Shown here: positions 1 to 9,400 of the stretch, piece after piece
Position numbering within the stretch: position 1 is the first letter of the stretch
How the letters are laid out: every line of letters begins with the position of its first letter
Source of the DNA: Actinobacteria bacterium UBA7422
GTDB taxonomy: Bacteria > Actinomycetota > Actinomycetes > S36-B12
NCBI GenBank assembly: GCA_002469525.1
Contig: DKME01000051.1
Coordinates: 1-29,133, forward strand
Length of the DNA: 29,133 nucleotides
Direction of reading: 5' to 3'
Program-made: the position numbers and the translations under genes
The notes under the pieces: generated by a model
What the model was told of the DNA's origin: nothing
What the model saw: the letters and a program-made list of their open reading frames with translations, nothing else
The model's database searches: none

Positions 1-1
1 G

Positions 2-775
2 AGGGTGGCGACTCTCTCGTTCACCGGATCCACCTACGTGGGCAAGTTGCTGTTGAAGCAAACCGCTGAGCGCGTTCTGCCGAGTTCAATGGAACTCGGT
101 GGAAACGCCCCGTTCCTGGTTCTTGAAGGCTCTAACGTGGATCATGCTGTGGAAGGTGCCATGGTCGCCAAAATGCGCAATGGTGGTTCCGCATGTACGG
201 CCGCGAACCGGTTCTACGTCCACGAGTCAATCAGCACCGAGTTCGCTGACAAGTTCGAAGCGGCTTTGCGCGGACTCAAGATCGGTCCAGGAATGGACCC
301 GATCAACGAACTAGGCGCAATGGTCAACGACAAAGAACGAGACAAGATTCTTGACCTGATTGGGCAAGCTGAAGACGAAGGCGGTCAGGTCACCCAAGCA
401 GGTGAAGCCCCAGCCACAGGTGCCTTCGTTGCACCGCGCATTGTGCGCGGGGTTGAACACGGCTCGGTTTTGACCCGTAATGAAATTTTTGGTCCGGTTG
501 CTCCGATTGTTTCCGTGGAAAGCACCGATGAAGCCGTCCGCATGGCTAATGACACCGAATACGGTTTGATCTCCTATGTTTTTGCCAAGGATAATGGTGA
601 AGGAATCAAGATCGCCCGTCGAATGGAATCAGGCATGGTTGCGATCAACCGTGGTATTGCCTCAGACCCCGCCGCTCCATTCGGCGGCATGAAAGAGTCC
701 GGCCTTGGTCGTGAGGGCGGGTTCGCTGGGATCCACGAATTCCTAGAGACCCAGTACTTCGCAGTTGACGTGTAA
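2..775 (+). CDS. gabD: Succinate-semialdehyde dehydrogenase (NAD(P)+), 3' part
   Basis: Aldehyde dehydrogenase superfamily member that would oxidise succinate semialdehyde to succinate in the cytoplasm, as the last step of the GABA shunt. The gene enters the window already in frame: the first codons give the family motif SFTGST, so the GTG at 5 is internal and not the start. About 257 residues are visible out of the usual 450-480. Counting from the GTG at 5, the catalytic general base is Glu30 in MELGGNAPF and the catalytic thiol is Cys64 in GGSACTAANR. The C-terminal motif FGGMKESGLGREGG is typical of the SSADH branch. It ends in two tandem TAA codons, 7 bp from the convergent sdhB stop. Its product, succinate, is the SDH substrate encoded next door. 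Superfamily assignment is very secure. The exact aldehyde is inferred from motif style. Confidence 0.9.
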   Translation, partial: RVATLSFTGSTYVGKLLLKQTAERVLPSSMELGGNAPFLVLEGSNVDHAVEGAMVAKMRNGGSACTAANRFYVHESISTEFADKFEAALRGLKIGPGMDPINELGAMVNDKERDKILDLIGQAEDEGGQVTQAGEAPATGAFVAPRIVRGVEHGSVLTRNEIFGPVAPIVSVESTDEAVRMANDTEYGLISYVFAKDNGEGIKIARRMESGMVAINRGIASDPAAPFGGMKESGLGREGGFAGIHEFLETQYFAVDV

Positions 776-782
776 TAAATCG

Positions 783-1565
783 CTACACGCGATTGAAAAT
801 TAGGGCTTGCTTCACTTCTTGAATTGCCTTGGTGACCTCGATACCGCGCGGGCACGCATCGGTGCAGTTGAAGGTGGTGCGGCAACGCCAGACGCCCTCT
901 TTGTCATTGAGGACCTCAAGGCGGGCGGCGGAGCCGGCGTCACGACTGTCGAAAATAAAACGGTGCGCGGCAACAATCGCTGCTGGGCCGAAGTAGGCCT
1001 CGTCGGTCCAAAATACCGGGCAGGAAGTGGTGCATGCCGCACACAAAATGCACTTGGTGGTGTCGTCGAACCTCGCGCGGTCTTCAGCGGACTGAATACG
1101 TTCCTTGGTGGGCTCGTGGCCCTCTGGGATCAGGAACGGAAGAACTTGGCGGTACGCCGCGAAGAACGGTTCCATGTCAACTACGAGGTCTTTTTCCAGG
1201 GGGAGTCCCTTAATCGCTTCGACGGTGATGGGCTTTCTGATGTCGATATCTTTTACGAGAGTCTTGCAGGCAAGGCGATTGCGCCCGTTAATCCGCATTG
1301 CGTCTGACCCGCAAATCCCGTGCCCGCATGAGCGGCGGAAGGTAAGTGAACCGTCAAGCTCTGCCTTGATTTTTTCTAGAGCCGTCAGGACCCGGTCGGT
1401 GGGGTAGAGCGCAACCGTGTAGTCCTCCCAGTGGGGCTCCTCGTCGTAATCTGGCCGGTAACGGCGAATCCGAAACGTGACGTCGGTTGCAACGGGTGTT
1501 GGTGTGTCCGGCATAACTACAGGAGCCGTGTTTGTTGCTGGTTCAATCATGACGTCAGTTGACAT
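783..1565 (-). CDS. sdhB: Succinate dehydrogenase iron-sulfur subunit
   Basis: Electron-transfer subunit of succinate dehydrogenase (complex II), passing electrons from SdhA's FAD to quinone at the membrane. 260 aa. An N-terminal ferredoxin domain carries the 2Fe-2S ligands Cys80, Cys85 and Cys100, with Asp88 where many homologues have a fourth Cys. The C-terminal domain has the 4Fe-4S and 3Fe-4S ligands in CILCAACTTSCP (residues 172-182) and in CRTTFNCTDACP (228-239). The Asp substitution is familiar from actinobacterial SdhB, so it is not a defect. The ATG overlaps the sdhA TAA by one base (TAATG), implying translational coupling. The acidic, proline-rich first 28 residues look like an extension before the domain. 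It is the last gene of the sdhCDAB operon. Confidence 0.97.
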   Translation of the reverse strand: MSTDVMIEPATNTAPVVMPDTPTPVATDVTFRIRRYRPDYDEEPHWEDYTVALYPTDRVLTALEKIKAELDGSLTFRRSCGHGICGSDAMRINGRNRLACKTLVKDIDIRKPITVEAIKGLPLEKDLVVDMEPFFAAYRQVLPFLIPEGHEPTKERIQSAEDRARFDDTTKCILCAACTTSCPVFWTDEAYFGPAAIVAAHRFIFDSRDAGSAARLEVLNDKEGVWRCRTTFNCTDACPRGIEVTKAIQEVKQALIFNRV

Positions 1566-3319
1566 TAGTACTTGCGCTCCATTGGTTGGTAGTTCGTGAC
1601 AGAAACCGGCTTGTAGTCAAGGTGAACGTACTCGGTGCCCTGGGCGTCGGTCTTGCGACTGGCCATGGTGTGACGCATAAAGTTGACGTCGTCACGTGCG
1701 GGGTAGTCCTCGCGGGCGTGACCGCCACGGCTTTCCTTGCGCTCAAGTGCACTGACCACGAGTACTTCGGCGAGATCAAGCAGGAAACCAAGTTCAATGG
1801 CTTCAAGAAGATCGGTGTTGAAGCGGGTGCCCTTGTCTTGGATTGACACATTGGCATAACGCTCGCGCAAAACCTGGACGTCAATGAGTGCCTGCTTGAG
1901 GGTGACCTCGGTGCGGTACACCTGAGCATTCATGTCCATGGTCTCTTGGAGTTCCTTGCGCAGCGGTGCAACGCGCTCTCCGCCGGTGGAGGAACGCAGC
2001 TTCTCCACCATGGTGATTGTTTGGCTTTGTGAGTCAGCGGGGAGGTCAACGTGCTTGACCGAGTTCGCGTACTCTGCGGCAGCCTTACCCGCGCGCTTAC
2101 CGAACACGTTGATGTCCAGCAGCGAGTTGGTGCCAAGACGGTTCGCTCCGTGGACCGACACACATGCGCATTCGCCGGCTGCGTAAAGACCGGGAACAAC
2201 ATGGTCGTTGTCGCGCAGGACTTCGGTTTCTACGTTGGTGGGAATACCACCCATGGCGTAGTGGGCGGTGGGGAACACGGGAACCAGTTCGGTGACCGGG
2301 TCAACCCCGAGATAGGTGCGGGAAAACTCCGTAATGTCAGGGAGTTTGGCTTCGATTTGTTCCTTGGGCAGGTGGGTGAGGTCGAGGTAAACGTAGTCCT
2401 TGTGGGGGCCAGCGCCGCGACCTTCGCGTACTTCTTGGACCATTGCGCGGGCGACCATGTCCCGTGGTGCTAGGTCTTTAATCGTGGGTGCGACGCGTTC
2501 CATGAAACGTTCACCGGTTGCGTTGCGCAGGATTCCACCTTCACCGCGTGCGCCCTCGGTGAGCAGCACACCCAAACCGGCCAAACCTGTTGGGTGGAAC
2601 TGGTAGAACTCCATGTCTTCGAGGGGGAGGCCCTTGCGCCAAATAATTCCCATACCGTCGCCCGTGAGCGTGTGGGCATTCGAGGTGGTCTTGAAGACTT
2701 TGCCGAAACCCCCGGTTGCAAAAATAATTGACTTTGCTTTAAACAGGTGGATTTCACCGGTTGCCAGTTCGTAGGCAACAACACCGGCGGCCACGGGCTC
2801 ACCGGACTCTTCATTGAGAAGAACGTCTAGGACGTAGAACTCGTTGTAGAACTCAACACCCTCTTTGATGCAGTTCTGGTAAAGCGTCTGCAGGATCATG
2901 TGGCCGGTGCGGTCGGCCGCGTAGCATGCCCGACGAACAGCAGCTTCACCATGATTGCGCGTGTGACCACCGAAACGGCGCTGGTCAATTCGGCCTTCGG
3001 GGGTGCGGTTGAACGGTAAGCCCATTTTTTCCAAGTCAAGGACCGCGTCAATTGCTTCCTTGCACATGATCTCGGCTGCGTCTTGATCCACGAGGTAGTC
3101 GCCACCCTTGACAGTGTCGAATGTGTGCCACTCCCAGTTGTCTTCCTCGACGTTTGCCAGCGCAGCACACATGCCACCCTGCGCCGCACCGGTGTGTGAC
3201 CGGGTTGGGTACAGCTTGGTCAGTACCGCGGTGCGAGCACGCGAACCTGATTCCAGGGCTGCGCGCATGCCAGCGCCACCAGCACCAACGATTATTACGT
3301 CGAATTCATGTGTCTGCAT
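1565..3319 (-). CDS. sdhA: Succinate dehydrogenase flavoprotein subunit
   Basis: Catalytic subunit that oxidises succinate to fumarate with covalently bound FAD. 584 aa, normal for the family. The N-terminal dinucleotide-binding motif is VIIVGAGGAGMRAA. The FAD-linking histidine is His42 in RSHTGAAQGG. The substrate-binding segment HPTGLAGLGVLLTEGARGEG and the later RGAGP and GGIPTN motifs are intact. The start ATG is preceded by AAGGAG at a good distance (minus strand, about 3325-3335). It lies between sdhD and sdhB. The 53-bp gap to sdhD contains a perfect 17-bp tandem duplication (listed separately). Confidence 0.98.
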   Translation of the reverse strand: MQTHEFDVIIVGAGGAGMRAALESGSRARTAVLTKLYPTRSHTGAAQGGMCAALANVEEDNWEWHTFDTVKGGDYLVDQDAAEIMCKEAIDAVLDLEKMGLPFNRTPEGRIDQRRFGGHTRNHGEAAVRRACYAADRTGHMILQTLYQNCIKEGVEFYNEFYVLDVLLNEESGEPVAAGVVAYELATGEIHLFKAKSIIFATGGFGKVFKTTSNAHTLTGDGMGIIWRKGLPLEDMEFYQFHPTGLAGLGVLLTEGARGEGGILRNATGERFMERVAPTIKDLAPRDMVARAMVQEVREGRGAGPHKDYVYLDLTHLPKEQIEAKLPDITEFSRTYLGVDPVTELVPVFPTAHYAMGGIPTNVETEVLRDNDHVVPGLYAAGECACVSVHGANRLGTNSLLDINVFGKRAGKAAAEYANSVKHVDLPADSQSQTITMVEKLRSSTGGERVAPLRKELQETMDMNAQVYRTEVTLKQALIDVQVLRERYANVSIQDKGTRFNTDLLEAIELGFLLDLAEVLVVSALERKESRGGHAREDYPARDDVNFMRHTMASRKTDAQGTEYVHLDYKPVSVTNYQPMERKY

Positions 3320-3329
3320 GGATTACTCC

Positions 3330-3363
3330 TTGGGAGGTAGTGCTTGTTGGGAGGTAGTGCTTG
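3330..3363. repeat. 17-bp perfect tandem duplication between sdhD and sdhA
   Basis: The plus strand reads TTGGGAGGTAGTGCTTG twice in immediate succession (3330-3346 and 3347-3363) with no mismatch. It sits between the sdhD stop (3373) and the sdhA start (3319), just upstream of the sdhA ribosome-binding site. Two identical copies suggest a recent slippage or duplication event. Any effect on sdhA translation or mRNA processing is speculative. Confidence 0.9.
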
Positions 3364-3372
3364 CGGTTCTCA

Positions 3373-3774
3373 CTAGCCGATTGATGGGTCAAATGTGAAA
3401 ATAACGAGTGTGCCTAGGGCAATAATGATGGCAGTTGAGACATACAGCAACATTTTGAGCCAGAACCGGGTTTGGTCCCGTTCCGCGTAGTCGTTGATGA
3501 TCGTGCGCATGCCGTTGCCACCGTGAAGAAGTGCGAGCCAAAGCATCGAGAGATCCCAGACCTGCCAAAACGGGCTGGACCAACGACCAGCGACGAATGC
3601 GAAGTTGATGCGCTGGACACCACCGTCGAGGATATTCATGATGAACAGGTGGCCAAGGACCAGGAAAACCAGAATCAGACCGGAAATCCGCATGAAGAGC
3701 CAGCCATACAGCTCGAAGTTGCTGCGTTGCTTATTGCGTGAGCCTGCACGTGGGGCGGCGAGAGGATTACTCAT
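3373..3774 (-). CDS. sdhD: Succinate dehydrogenase membrane anchor subunit
   Basis: Hydrophobic anchor of complex II that helps bind heme b and quinone. 133 aa with three predicted membrane helices, near residues 23-48, 70-90 and 105-128. Histidines suitable as heme ligands lie in LGHLF (His42) and in LLHGGNGMRTIINDY (His84); the HGGNGMR motif is the recognisable family signature. The start overlaps the sdhC stop as ATGA (3771-3774), so the two anchors are translationally coupled. Which anchor is called C and which D follows gene order and the second anchor's shorter N-terminus. Confidence 0.93.
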   Translation of the reverse strand: MSNPLAAPRAGSRNKQRSNFELYGWLFMRISGLILVFLVLGHLFIMNILDGGVQRINFAFVAGRWSSPFWQVWDLSMLWLALLHGGNGMRTIINDYAERDQTRFWLKMLLYVSTAIIIALGTLVIFTFDPSIG

Positions 3775-4193
3775 GTCGTGCTCCCAAAGAGTGCGTCAAT
3801 TGTGTGGATCATCATGAAATAGGTTCCGGGGATCATGACGAACAGCCAAATCGCAGCGATCACCCAGGTCATTTGACGCTGATAGCGGGGGCCTTTAGAC
3901 CAAAAGTCGATCAAAATAATGCGAATACCGTTGAAAGCGTGGAAGAGGACCGCGCCAACCAAACCGACCTCAAGAAGGTTAACGATCGGGGTCTTGTAGG
4001 TCGCAATGATTTCGTCGTAGGCCGCGGGGGACACTCGAACCAGCGCCGTGTCCAGCACGTGCACGAACAGGAAGAAGAAGACTGAGACACCGGTAATGCG
4101 CTGCAAAACCCAGGTCCACATGCCTTCGCCACCCCGATACAGGGTGCCAATCGGCGTTGCCCGAAGCGAACGCCCGGGTGTAGTTATGGCCAC
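3771..4193 (-). CDS. sdhC: Succinate dehydrogenase cytochrome b556 subunit
   Basis: First gene of the sdhCDAB operon and cytochrome b subunit of complex II. I chose the GTG at 4193, giving 140 aa, because the minus strand has GAGGAA six bases before it and the protein then begins VAITTPGRSL. An upstream TTG at 4214 would add seven residues but lacks such a site. The segment TLYRGGEGMWTWVLQRITG near residues 18-35 is the family's N-terminal hallmark. Three membrane helices follow. His45 (FVHVLD) and His85 (FHAFNGIR) are candidate heme and quinone-site residues. Confidence 0.92.
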   Translation of the reverse strand: MAITTPGRSLRATPIGTLYRGGEGMWTWVLQRITGVSVFFFLFVHVLDTALVRVSPAAYDEIIATYKTPIVNLLEVGLVGAVLFHAFNGIRIILIDFWSKGPRYQRQMTWVIAAIWLFVMIPGTYFMMIHTIDALFGSTT

Positions 4194-4798
4194 GTTAAAT
4201 TCCTCACTTGTCAACGCTTGAATCCTGACACGAATCTATGTGAGCCTAGATTAGCCCTTCACGGTGTAATCAGCCCAGCGGATCCTCAGACTGCAACTGT
4301 GATCTTGCCCTCGCTCCCTCAGGGGTCAATGTCGAGCAGAAGGGCCAGGATTTCGCGGATCCGGTAGAGGTCCACAGCGCCAACATTTCCAAGCGCCCCG
4401 TCAATCCGCGTGGTCGCAACGCTGTGGACGTGCTGGCATTGAGCCGCAGATTGACCCCGCAACCCGTTGCCGGGCCTTGGCTCGATAGTGATTTCACTTG
4501 CCAACTCACGACCACGGCAGGTCTGGGAAATCCGGCTTCACGCCCTGATGGAATTCGCGGAACCCTCTATTCGCGTCACATACTTCGCAAGGGCACTCTA
4601 GATGTCACCCGCGCTGATCCCTCGCTCGATCATTCGATGCGCCGGATGACCAGAGAACACGTGGAATCAAGGTAGAGACCTATGCAGAGTGTTCATCAGA
4701 TGAAACTAGCCTCGTATTGCGAACAACAACAGAGACGAGTCTTTGGCTGTGGATGACGAAACAATGCCCGTGAAAGTTGTGGGTCGTAGGCTGACCCC
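4194..4798. other. 605-bp intergenic region between sdhC and the mutase gene
   Basis: No convincing gene is visible on either strand. Short open frames exist (plus 4424-4675, minus 4319-4504), but they match no family I recognise and lack a good ribosome-binding site. The region must hold the divergent promoters for sdhCDAB and for the mutase gene. A small inverted repeat AATCTA-N8-TAGATT (4233-4252) lies about 40-60 bp upstream of the sdhC start and could be an operator. A larger nested inverted repeat occupies 4322-4458 (separate entry). I see no confident -35/-10 pair. Confidence 0.6.
4322..4458. repeat. Nested inverted repeat, possible structured RNA
   Basis: An outer pair of perfect 9-bp arms, GGGGTCAAT (4322-4330) and ATTGACCCC (4450-4458), encloses a perfect 10-bp pair, GTCCACAGCG (4370-4379) and CGCTGTGGAC (4420-4429). 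Between them a GCCAG/CTGGC pairing can also form, so a transcript from either strand could fold as a long interrupted hairpin with a 40-nt apical loop. No promoter or terminator is evident. It could be a small RNA, a leader structure, or a decayed repeat. Confidence 0.4.
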
Positions 4799-6400
4799 AT
4801 GTCACAGCAGCAGGAGCCCAAGCAGCGCAGTAGCGAGTCCGGTTTTGAGATCAAGGATGTGTACGACAGCAATGATCTTGCAGGCTTTGACGTAGCAACC
4901 GAACTAGCCGAGCCAGGCGAATTCCCCTACACACGTGGCGTGTACCCGAGCATGTACACCGGTCGGCCGTGGACCATGCGGCAGTACGCAGGTTTTGGAA
5001 CGGCAGCAGAGTCCAATGAGCGTTACCGGCAACTGCTTGCGGCAGGGACAACAGGGCTTTCGGTGGCATTTGATTTACCCACCCAAATGGGGATGGACTC
5101 CGACAGCGATCTTGCGCATGGTGAAGTGGGCAAGGTCGGGGTAGCGATCGACTCAATCGAAGACATGCGCACGTTGTTCAATGACATCCCCTTGGATCAA
5201 GTGTCGACCTCCATGACGATCAATGCCCCAGCAGCGATTCTTTTGCTCATGTATCAGTTGGTGGCAGAAGAAAATGGGATTGATGCCAGCGCACTCAATG
5301 GAACAATTCAAAACGATATTTTGAAGGAATACATTGCCCGCGGAACCTATATATACCCGCCACAAGAATCACTGCGGTTGATCACCGACATCTTTTCGTA
5401 CTGCAAGGCAGAGCTCCCCAACTGGAACACCATCTCAATCTCGGGCTACCACATGGCAGAAGCTGGTGCTAACCCCGCGCAAGAGATCGCGTTCACACTT
5501 TCCAACGGAAAGGCGTATGTGCAGGCGGCGATTGATGCAGGCCTTGACGTCGACGACTTCGCTCCACGGTTAGCTTTCTTCTTTGTCTCTCGCACGAGTT
5601 TCTTGGAAGAGGTTGCAAAATTCCGGGCAGCCCGACGCATGTGGGCACGAATCATGCGTGATGAGTTCGGGGCAAAGAACCCTAAATCACACATGCTGCG
5701 TTTTCACACGCAAACCGCAGGCGTGCAACTCACCGCCCAGCAGCCAGAGGTCAACCTTGTTCGCGTTGCGGTTCAAGGGCTTGCCGCAGTACTCGGTGGC
5801 ACTCAGTCACTTCACACAAATTCTTTTGATGAAGCCATCGCGTTACCAACAGAGAAAGCTGCCCGACTGGCATTACGGACCCAGCAGGTGCTCGCATTTG
5901 AAACCGATGTCACCGCGACCGTTGACCCGTTCGCGGGCTCCTATGTTGTGGAGAATTTGACCGACGAAGTGGAAGCTAAAGCCCTTGAACTCATTGCCCA
6001 GGTAGAAGAGCGCGGTGGCGCGGTCGCATCGATAGAACAGGGTTTCCAAAAAATGGAGATTGAAAACACCGCGTACGCAATCTCCCAACAGATCGACTCC
6101 GGTGAACGGATCGTGGTTGGAGTGAACAAGTACACCGTCAACGAAGAGGATCACTACGAACCGCTCCGCGTTAACCCGGCAATTGAAGCCGAACAGTGCG
6201 AGCGGCTTGCAGCAATTCGAGCAGGTCGCGACAACGAAAAGGTGCAAGAATTATTGACTTTGATCACCAACACCGCCAAAGGTGACGGAAACCTTCTTTA
6301 CCCCATGAAGGAGGCGCTCAAAGCCCGCGCGACTGTAGGGGAAGTCTCAGATGCACTTCGCGCAGTCTGGGGTAAGTACCAACCGCGGGAATTCTTTTAA
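4799..6400 (+). CDS. Methylmalonyl-CoA mutase large (catalytic) subunit, no B12-binding domain
   Basis: Acyl-CoA mutase catalytic barrel, 533 aa, expected to interconvert methylmalonyl-CoA and succinyl-CoA together with a separate cobalamin-binding small subunit. Known active-site positions can be matched by motif: Tyr63 in RQYAGF, Gln171 in TIQNDIL, Arg181 in YIARGTYIYPP, and His218 in ISGYHMAEAG. Tyr plus Arg at the two specificity positions favours methylmalonyl-CoA over isobutyryl-CoA mutase, where Phe and Gln are reported. The protein ends after the barrel; no DxHxxG cobalamin motif follows and no small subunit or MeaB chaperone gene lies in this window. The length fits the two-component type of archaea and some actinobacteria. 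The start ATG has only a weak upstream GTAGG. The gene is convergent with the protease, stops 6 bp apart. Confidence 0.88.
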   Translation: MSQQQEPKQRSSESGFEIKDVYDSNDLAGFDVATELAEPGEFPYTRGVYPSMYTGRPWTMRQYAGFGTAAESNERYRQLLAAGTTGLSVAFDLPTQMGMDSDSDLAHGEVGKVGVAIDSIEDMRTLFNDIPLDQVSTSMTINAPAAILLLMYQLVAEENGIDASALNGTIQNDILKEYIARGTYIYPPQESLRLITDIFSYCKAELPNWNTISISGYHMAEAGANPAQEIAFTLSNGKAYVQAAIDAGLDVDDFAPRLAFFFVSRTSFLEEVAKFRAARRMWARIMRDEFGAKNPKSHMLRFHTQTAGVQLTAQQPEVNLVRVAVQGLAAVLGGTQSLHTNSFDEAIALPTEKAARLALRTQQVLAFETDVTATVDPFAGSYVVENLTDEVEAKALELIAQVEERGGAVASIEQGFQKMEIENTAYAISQQIDSGERIVVGVNKYTVNEEDHYEPLRVNPAIEAEQCERLAAIRAGRDNEKVQELLTLITNTAKGDGNLLYPMKEALKARATVGEVSDALRAVWGKYQPREFF

Positions 6401-6406
6401 CCAAAT

Positions 6407-9400
6407 TTAGTTTGTCGTTATATTCGTGGAGACTGGGAGATTTAGTTCCGCGAATTCAACGCCCTTGGATCGGGAAATCTGACGGGCCGTGCGTTGAGCA
6501 ATTGCCATGGAGACAGGCTCTGCAAAATCGACCGTGTACATGCGCAGTCCCAAGCTGGTTCCCAGCGTCAATTCTTGAGCAACGTCTGCGGTGACAAAAT
6601 TTATTCCTCGCACCTTGCCGTTTATCGTTGGGGAAATGCCACTGCGGTATCGCACAATCAAGGAGGACACTGACTCAGGCGCTGAATTGGTATAGGAATT
6701 TATTGCGCTAGACAGCAGAACAACCGAGGACCTGAGCATCCGTTTTGTGGGAGCGCTGGGATAGTTGGTAGACACGGTGGCGTCTAGGCCTTGTGACTTC
6801 AGGTACTTCTTCACCGCCGCGGTCCGGGCAGCGGCAAGTTTCGTGGATGGTGCAGTTCCACGTTTGTTCACAAATGAAGTGACTGTTCCACGCGCTTCAT
6901 TTCCTTCTAGCGAATTCGCCATTCGCTTCAAGCGAATTTTCGCAGTCTTCGTCAAAGTCGCTGAACCAGCCTTAAACACAATGAGATTTGCCATCTCAGT
7001 TGGAGAATCGGGTATTGGTGCGCCGGGTGTGGCTGCATCACTTCCCGCGAGCGTGAAACCAAGAGCCAAGCTGTTCACCGCGCCACCCTGACGAACCACA
7101 TTGATTTGCAATGTGTGTTCACCTGCAGGCAGTGCTGGAACGGCAAAACTTGTAGTGAAGTCGTTGTCGTAGGTCACGATCGCCGAGGCAACCCACGTGG
7201 GATTTGACAGGATGTAGATCCCGACAGTTGTAAGACGTTGCAAGTTTTCACCTTGAAGTGAAATCACATTGCCCGGTGTGAGGGTTTGATTTGCGGAGTT
7301 CAAAGCCCCGGTACCTGAAACACCCCAGTCAGAGCCGGCAATGGTAAATCCATTGGGAGTGAGGTCTGCTGCGCGAAGCGCAACGGGGGTCCCATCTCCA
7401 TTCACCACGCTGAATGCGCCGGGTGTGCTCACCTGGTTAGTGAGAACAGGTGGCTCGGTGACCGTTATTTCGTCACTGACAGGTGCGGGAGCTGACTCTG
7501 AACTGCTGGAAGAGGAGCCACCGCCACTGCTTGGCGCAGGTGGTGCCGGTGGTGCAGGCGGAGTCGGTGTGGCATATGTGTACCCAGAACTCAACGTGGA
7601 ACTTCCAGCAGCTGTTGTCACGACGACGTTAACCGCGCCCGCGCTACCAGCCGGTGTTACTGCGGTAATCGAATTAGGGCTCGAGGCCGTCACGGTTGCT
7701 GCGACACCATTAAACGTCACAGATGTCGGTGAAGTGAGGTTCCAACCACCGATCACCACCGAGGTTCCCCCTGCAGTGGTCCCGCTGGAAGGAGTAATCG
7801 TGCTTGTTCCCGGGGCCGTTGTCGTCGGGGCACGAAGGACTCCCGAGCCACACGTGCTCGTTGTGCAGTCATTTCCCGTGCCGGTGGGGAACGCTGCGAC
7901 GGCTGACTGGATTTGTCCTAGCACCTGAGCGGGCGTGTAGGCACTTGAGACAGATTTGATTAAGGCTGCAACTCCCGCAACGTGTGGCGCCGCCATGCTG
8001 GTGCCGTTGTACGAGGCAACTGTTGGACCAACCGGAAGGGTTGCTCCCGTGTTCATGGTTGAGTAGATGCCAGACCCTGGGGCAGCGATGTCAACGGATG
8101 CACCGTAATTGGAATAGCTTGCGCGAGCGCCGGTAGAGGTCAGCGCGGCAACAGAAATCACCCCGGTGCAGTTTGCAGGGAAATAGTTAGCGGCTTCTGC
8201 GTTGGAGTTTCCGGCGGAGACAACGACAACGCTTCCTGCTGCGATTGCGGCATCGATTGATGTCTGGATTCCGGAGGGGCAAGCACCTAAGCCACCAAGG
8301 GACATATTGATTACATCTGCTGGCGTTGCATTAGCCGCGACACCTGTAACGGTTCCGCCACTGGCCCACGAGATTCCCGCAATGATGTCAGCTGAACCAC
8401 CACCGGCAAAACTCAGAACACGCACCGGTTGGATTTGTGCCAAAGGTGCAACGCCGGCCACGTATTGCCCGTTATCTGTAACCGCAGCGATTGTTCCGGC
8501 GACGTGGGTTCCGTGCCAACTTGAATTACCTGCGTTACCGCAGGAAGCCGACGTCACAGTCGTCCAGTCACCCGGATCCAAGGGGTTGTTGTCCCAACCC
8601 AGTGCTCCATATGTACTTGTGTCGACATAGTCACCGTCGGAGTTCGTGGCTCCCGAGCGGCAGTTGGGGGAAGCTGAGGAAACAAAGTCGTACCCGGCCA
8701 CGTAGTTGGAATCAAGGTCAGGGTGAACGGTGGAGCCGGTATCAAGGACGGCGACCACGGTGCCGCTGCCCTGATTGGTGTTCCACACCGCGTTCATGGT
8801 GTCTTTGTCTGCCGCAATCCCAACTCCATAGGTTCCATACAAACCCCACATCTGGTCCGCAACCCACTCGGTGTCATTTGGTGGTGTTGAAGGAAAAGCG
8901 TTAAGAAAAACTCTTTTATTGAATTCGACAGATGCAACGTTCGGGTCGCTCTTAATCTCATCAATGATCGATTGGGCGTCAGAGTCACTGACACCACTGG
9001 ACAATTCGACCAGTGCATTGCCCGAACCCAAGTCCTGGGTTTGCGTAACACTCACATCGGCAATCGGTAAGTCACTGGAAGCACTTGTCACCGTGGACTC
9101 AACTGCTTGTTCACTTTTCAGCGTCACGATCAAGTTTTCAACCGGACCCGGAGTTGATGTTGGTTTGACCTGCACGAGATTCAAAGTTGTTGCACCGAAA
9201 GGTTCGGACTCAATTCCCAGTTGGTTCCCCGCGGCACTTTGCGCGGTGAGGGTGTACTCGGTGTTGGGCTCAAGTCCAGTAATGACTGCGGAACTCTCTG
9301 ATGCCGGTAAAACTTTTTCGATGTCACCGGGGGTAACACGTAATATGACGTGTGAAACATCAGCCGGTGTAGGTGTGTCTTCGCCCCAGGTCCACGCAAC

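Noticed and set aside
289..437. Search for tRNA, rRNA, CRISPR arrays, insertion sequences or phage genes anywhere in the window
   Set aside because: None recognised by reading; no transposase motifs, regularly spaced repeats or tRNA-like cloverleaf were seen (the interval given is only a placeholder for a window-wide negative).
422..502. The second ABC ATPase domain lacking GKS and Asp-Glu as a possible inactivating mutation
   Set aside because: Residue range given is in protein numbering (gene 14102-15607). Degenerate second domains are the norm in this double-domain importer family.
785..1565. Asp88 replacing a 2Fe-2S cysteine in SdhB
   Set aside because: The same substitution is familiar in actinobacterial SdhB and Asp can serve as a ligand; not evidence of a broken enzyme.
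4424..4675. 83-codon plus-strand frame in the sdhC-mutase gap
   Set aside because: No family resemblance, no ribosome-binding site, and it overlaps the inverted repeat; kept only as part of the intergenic description.
7341..7928. Long open frame of 195 codons on the plus strand inside the protease gene
   Set aside because: It mirrors the low-complexity, Val/Thr/Pro-rich protease sequence on the other strand, has no ribosome-binding site and no recognisable domain.
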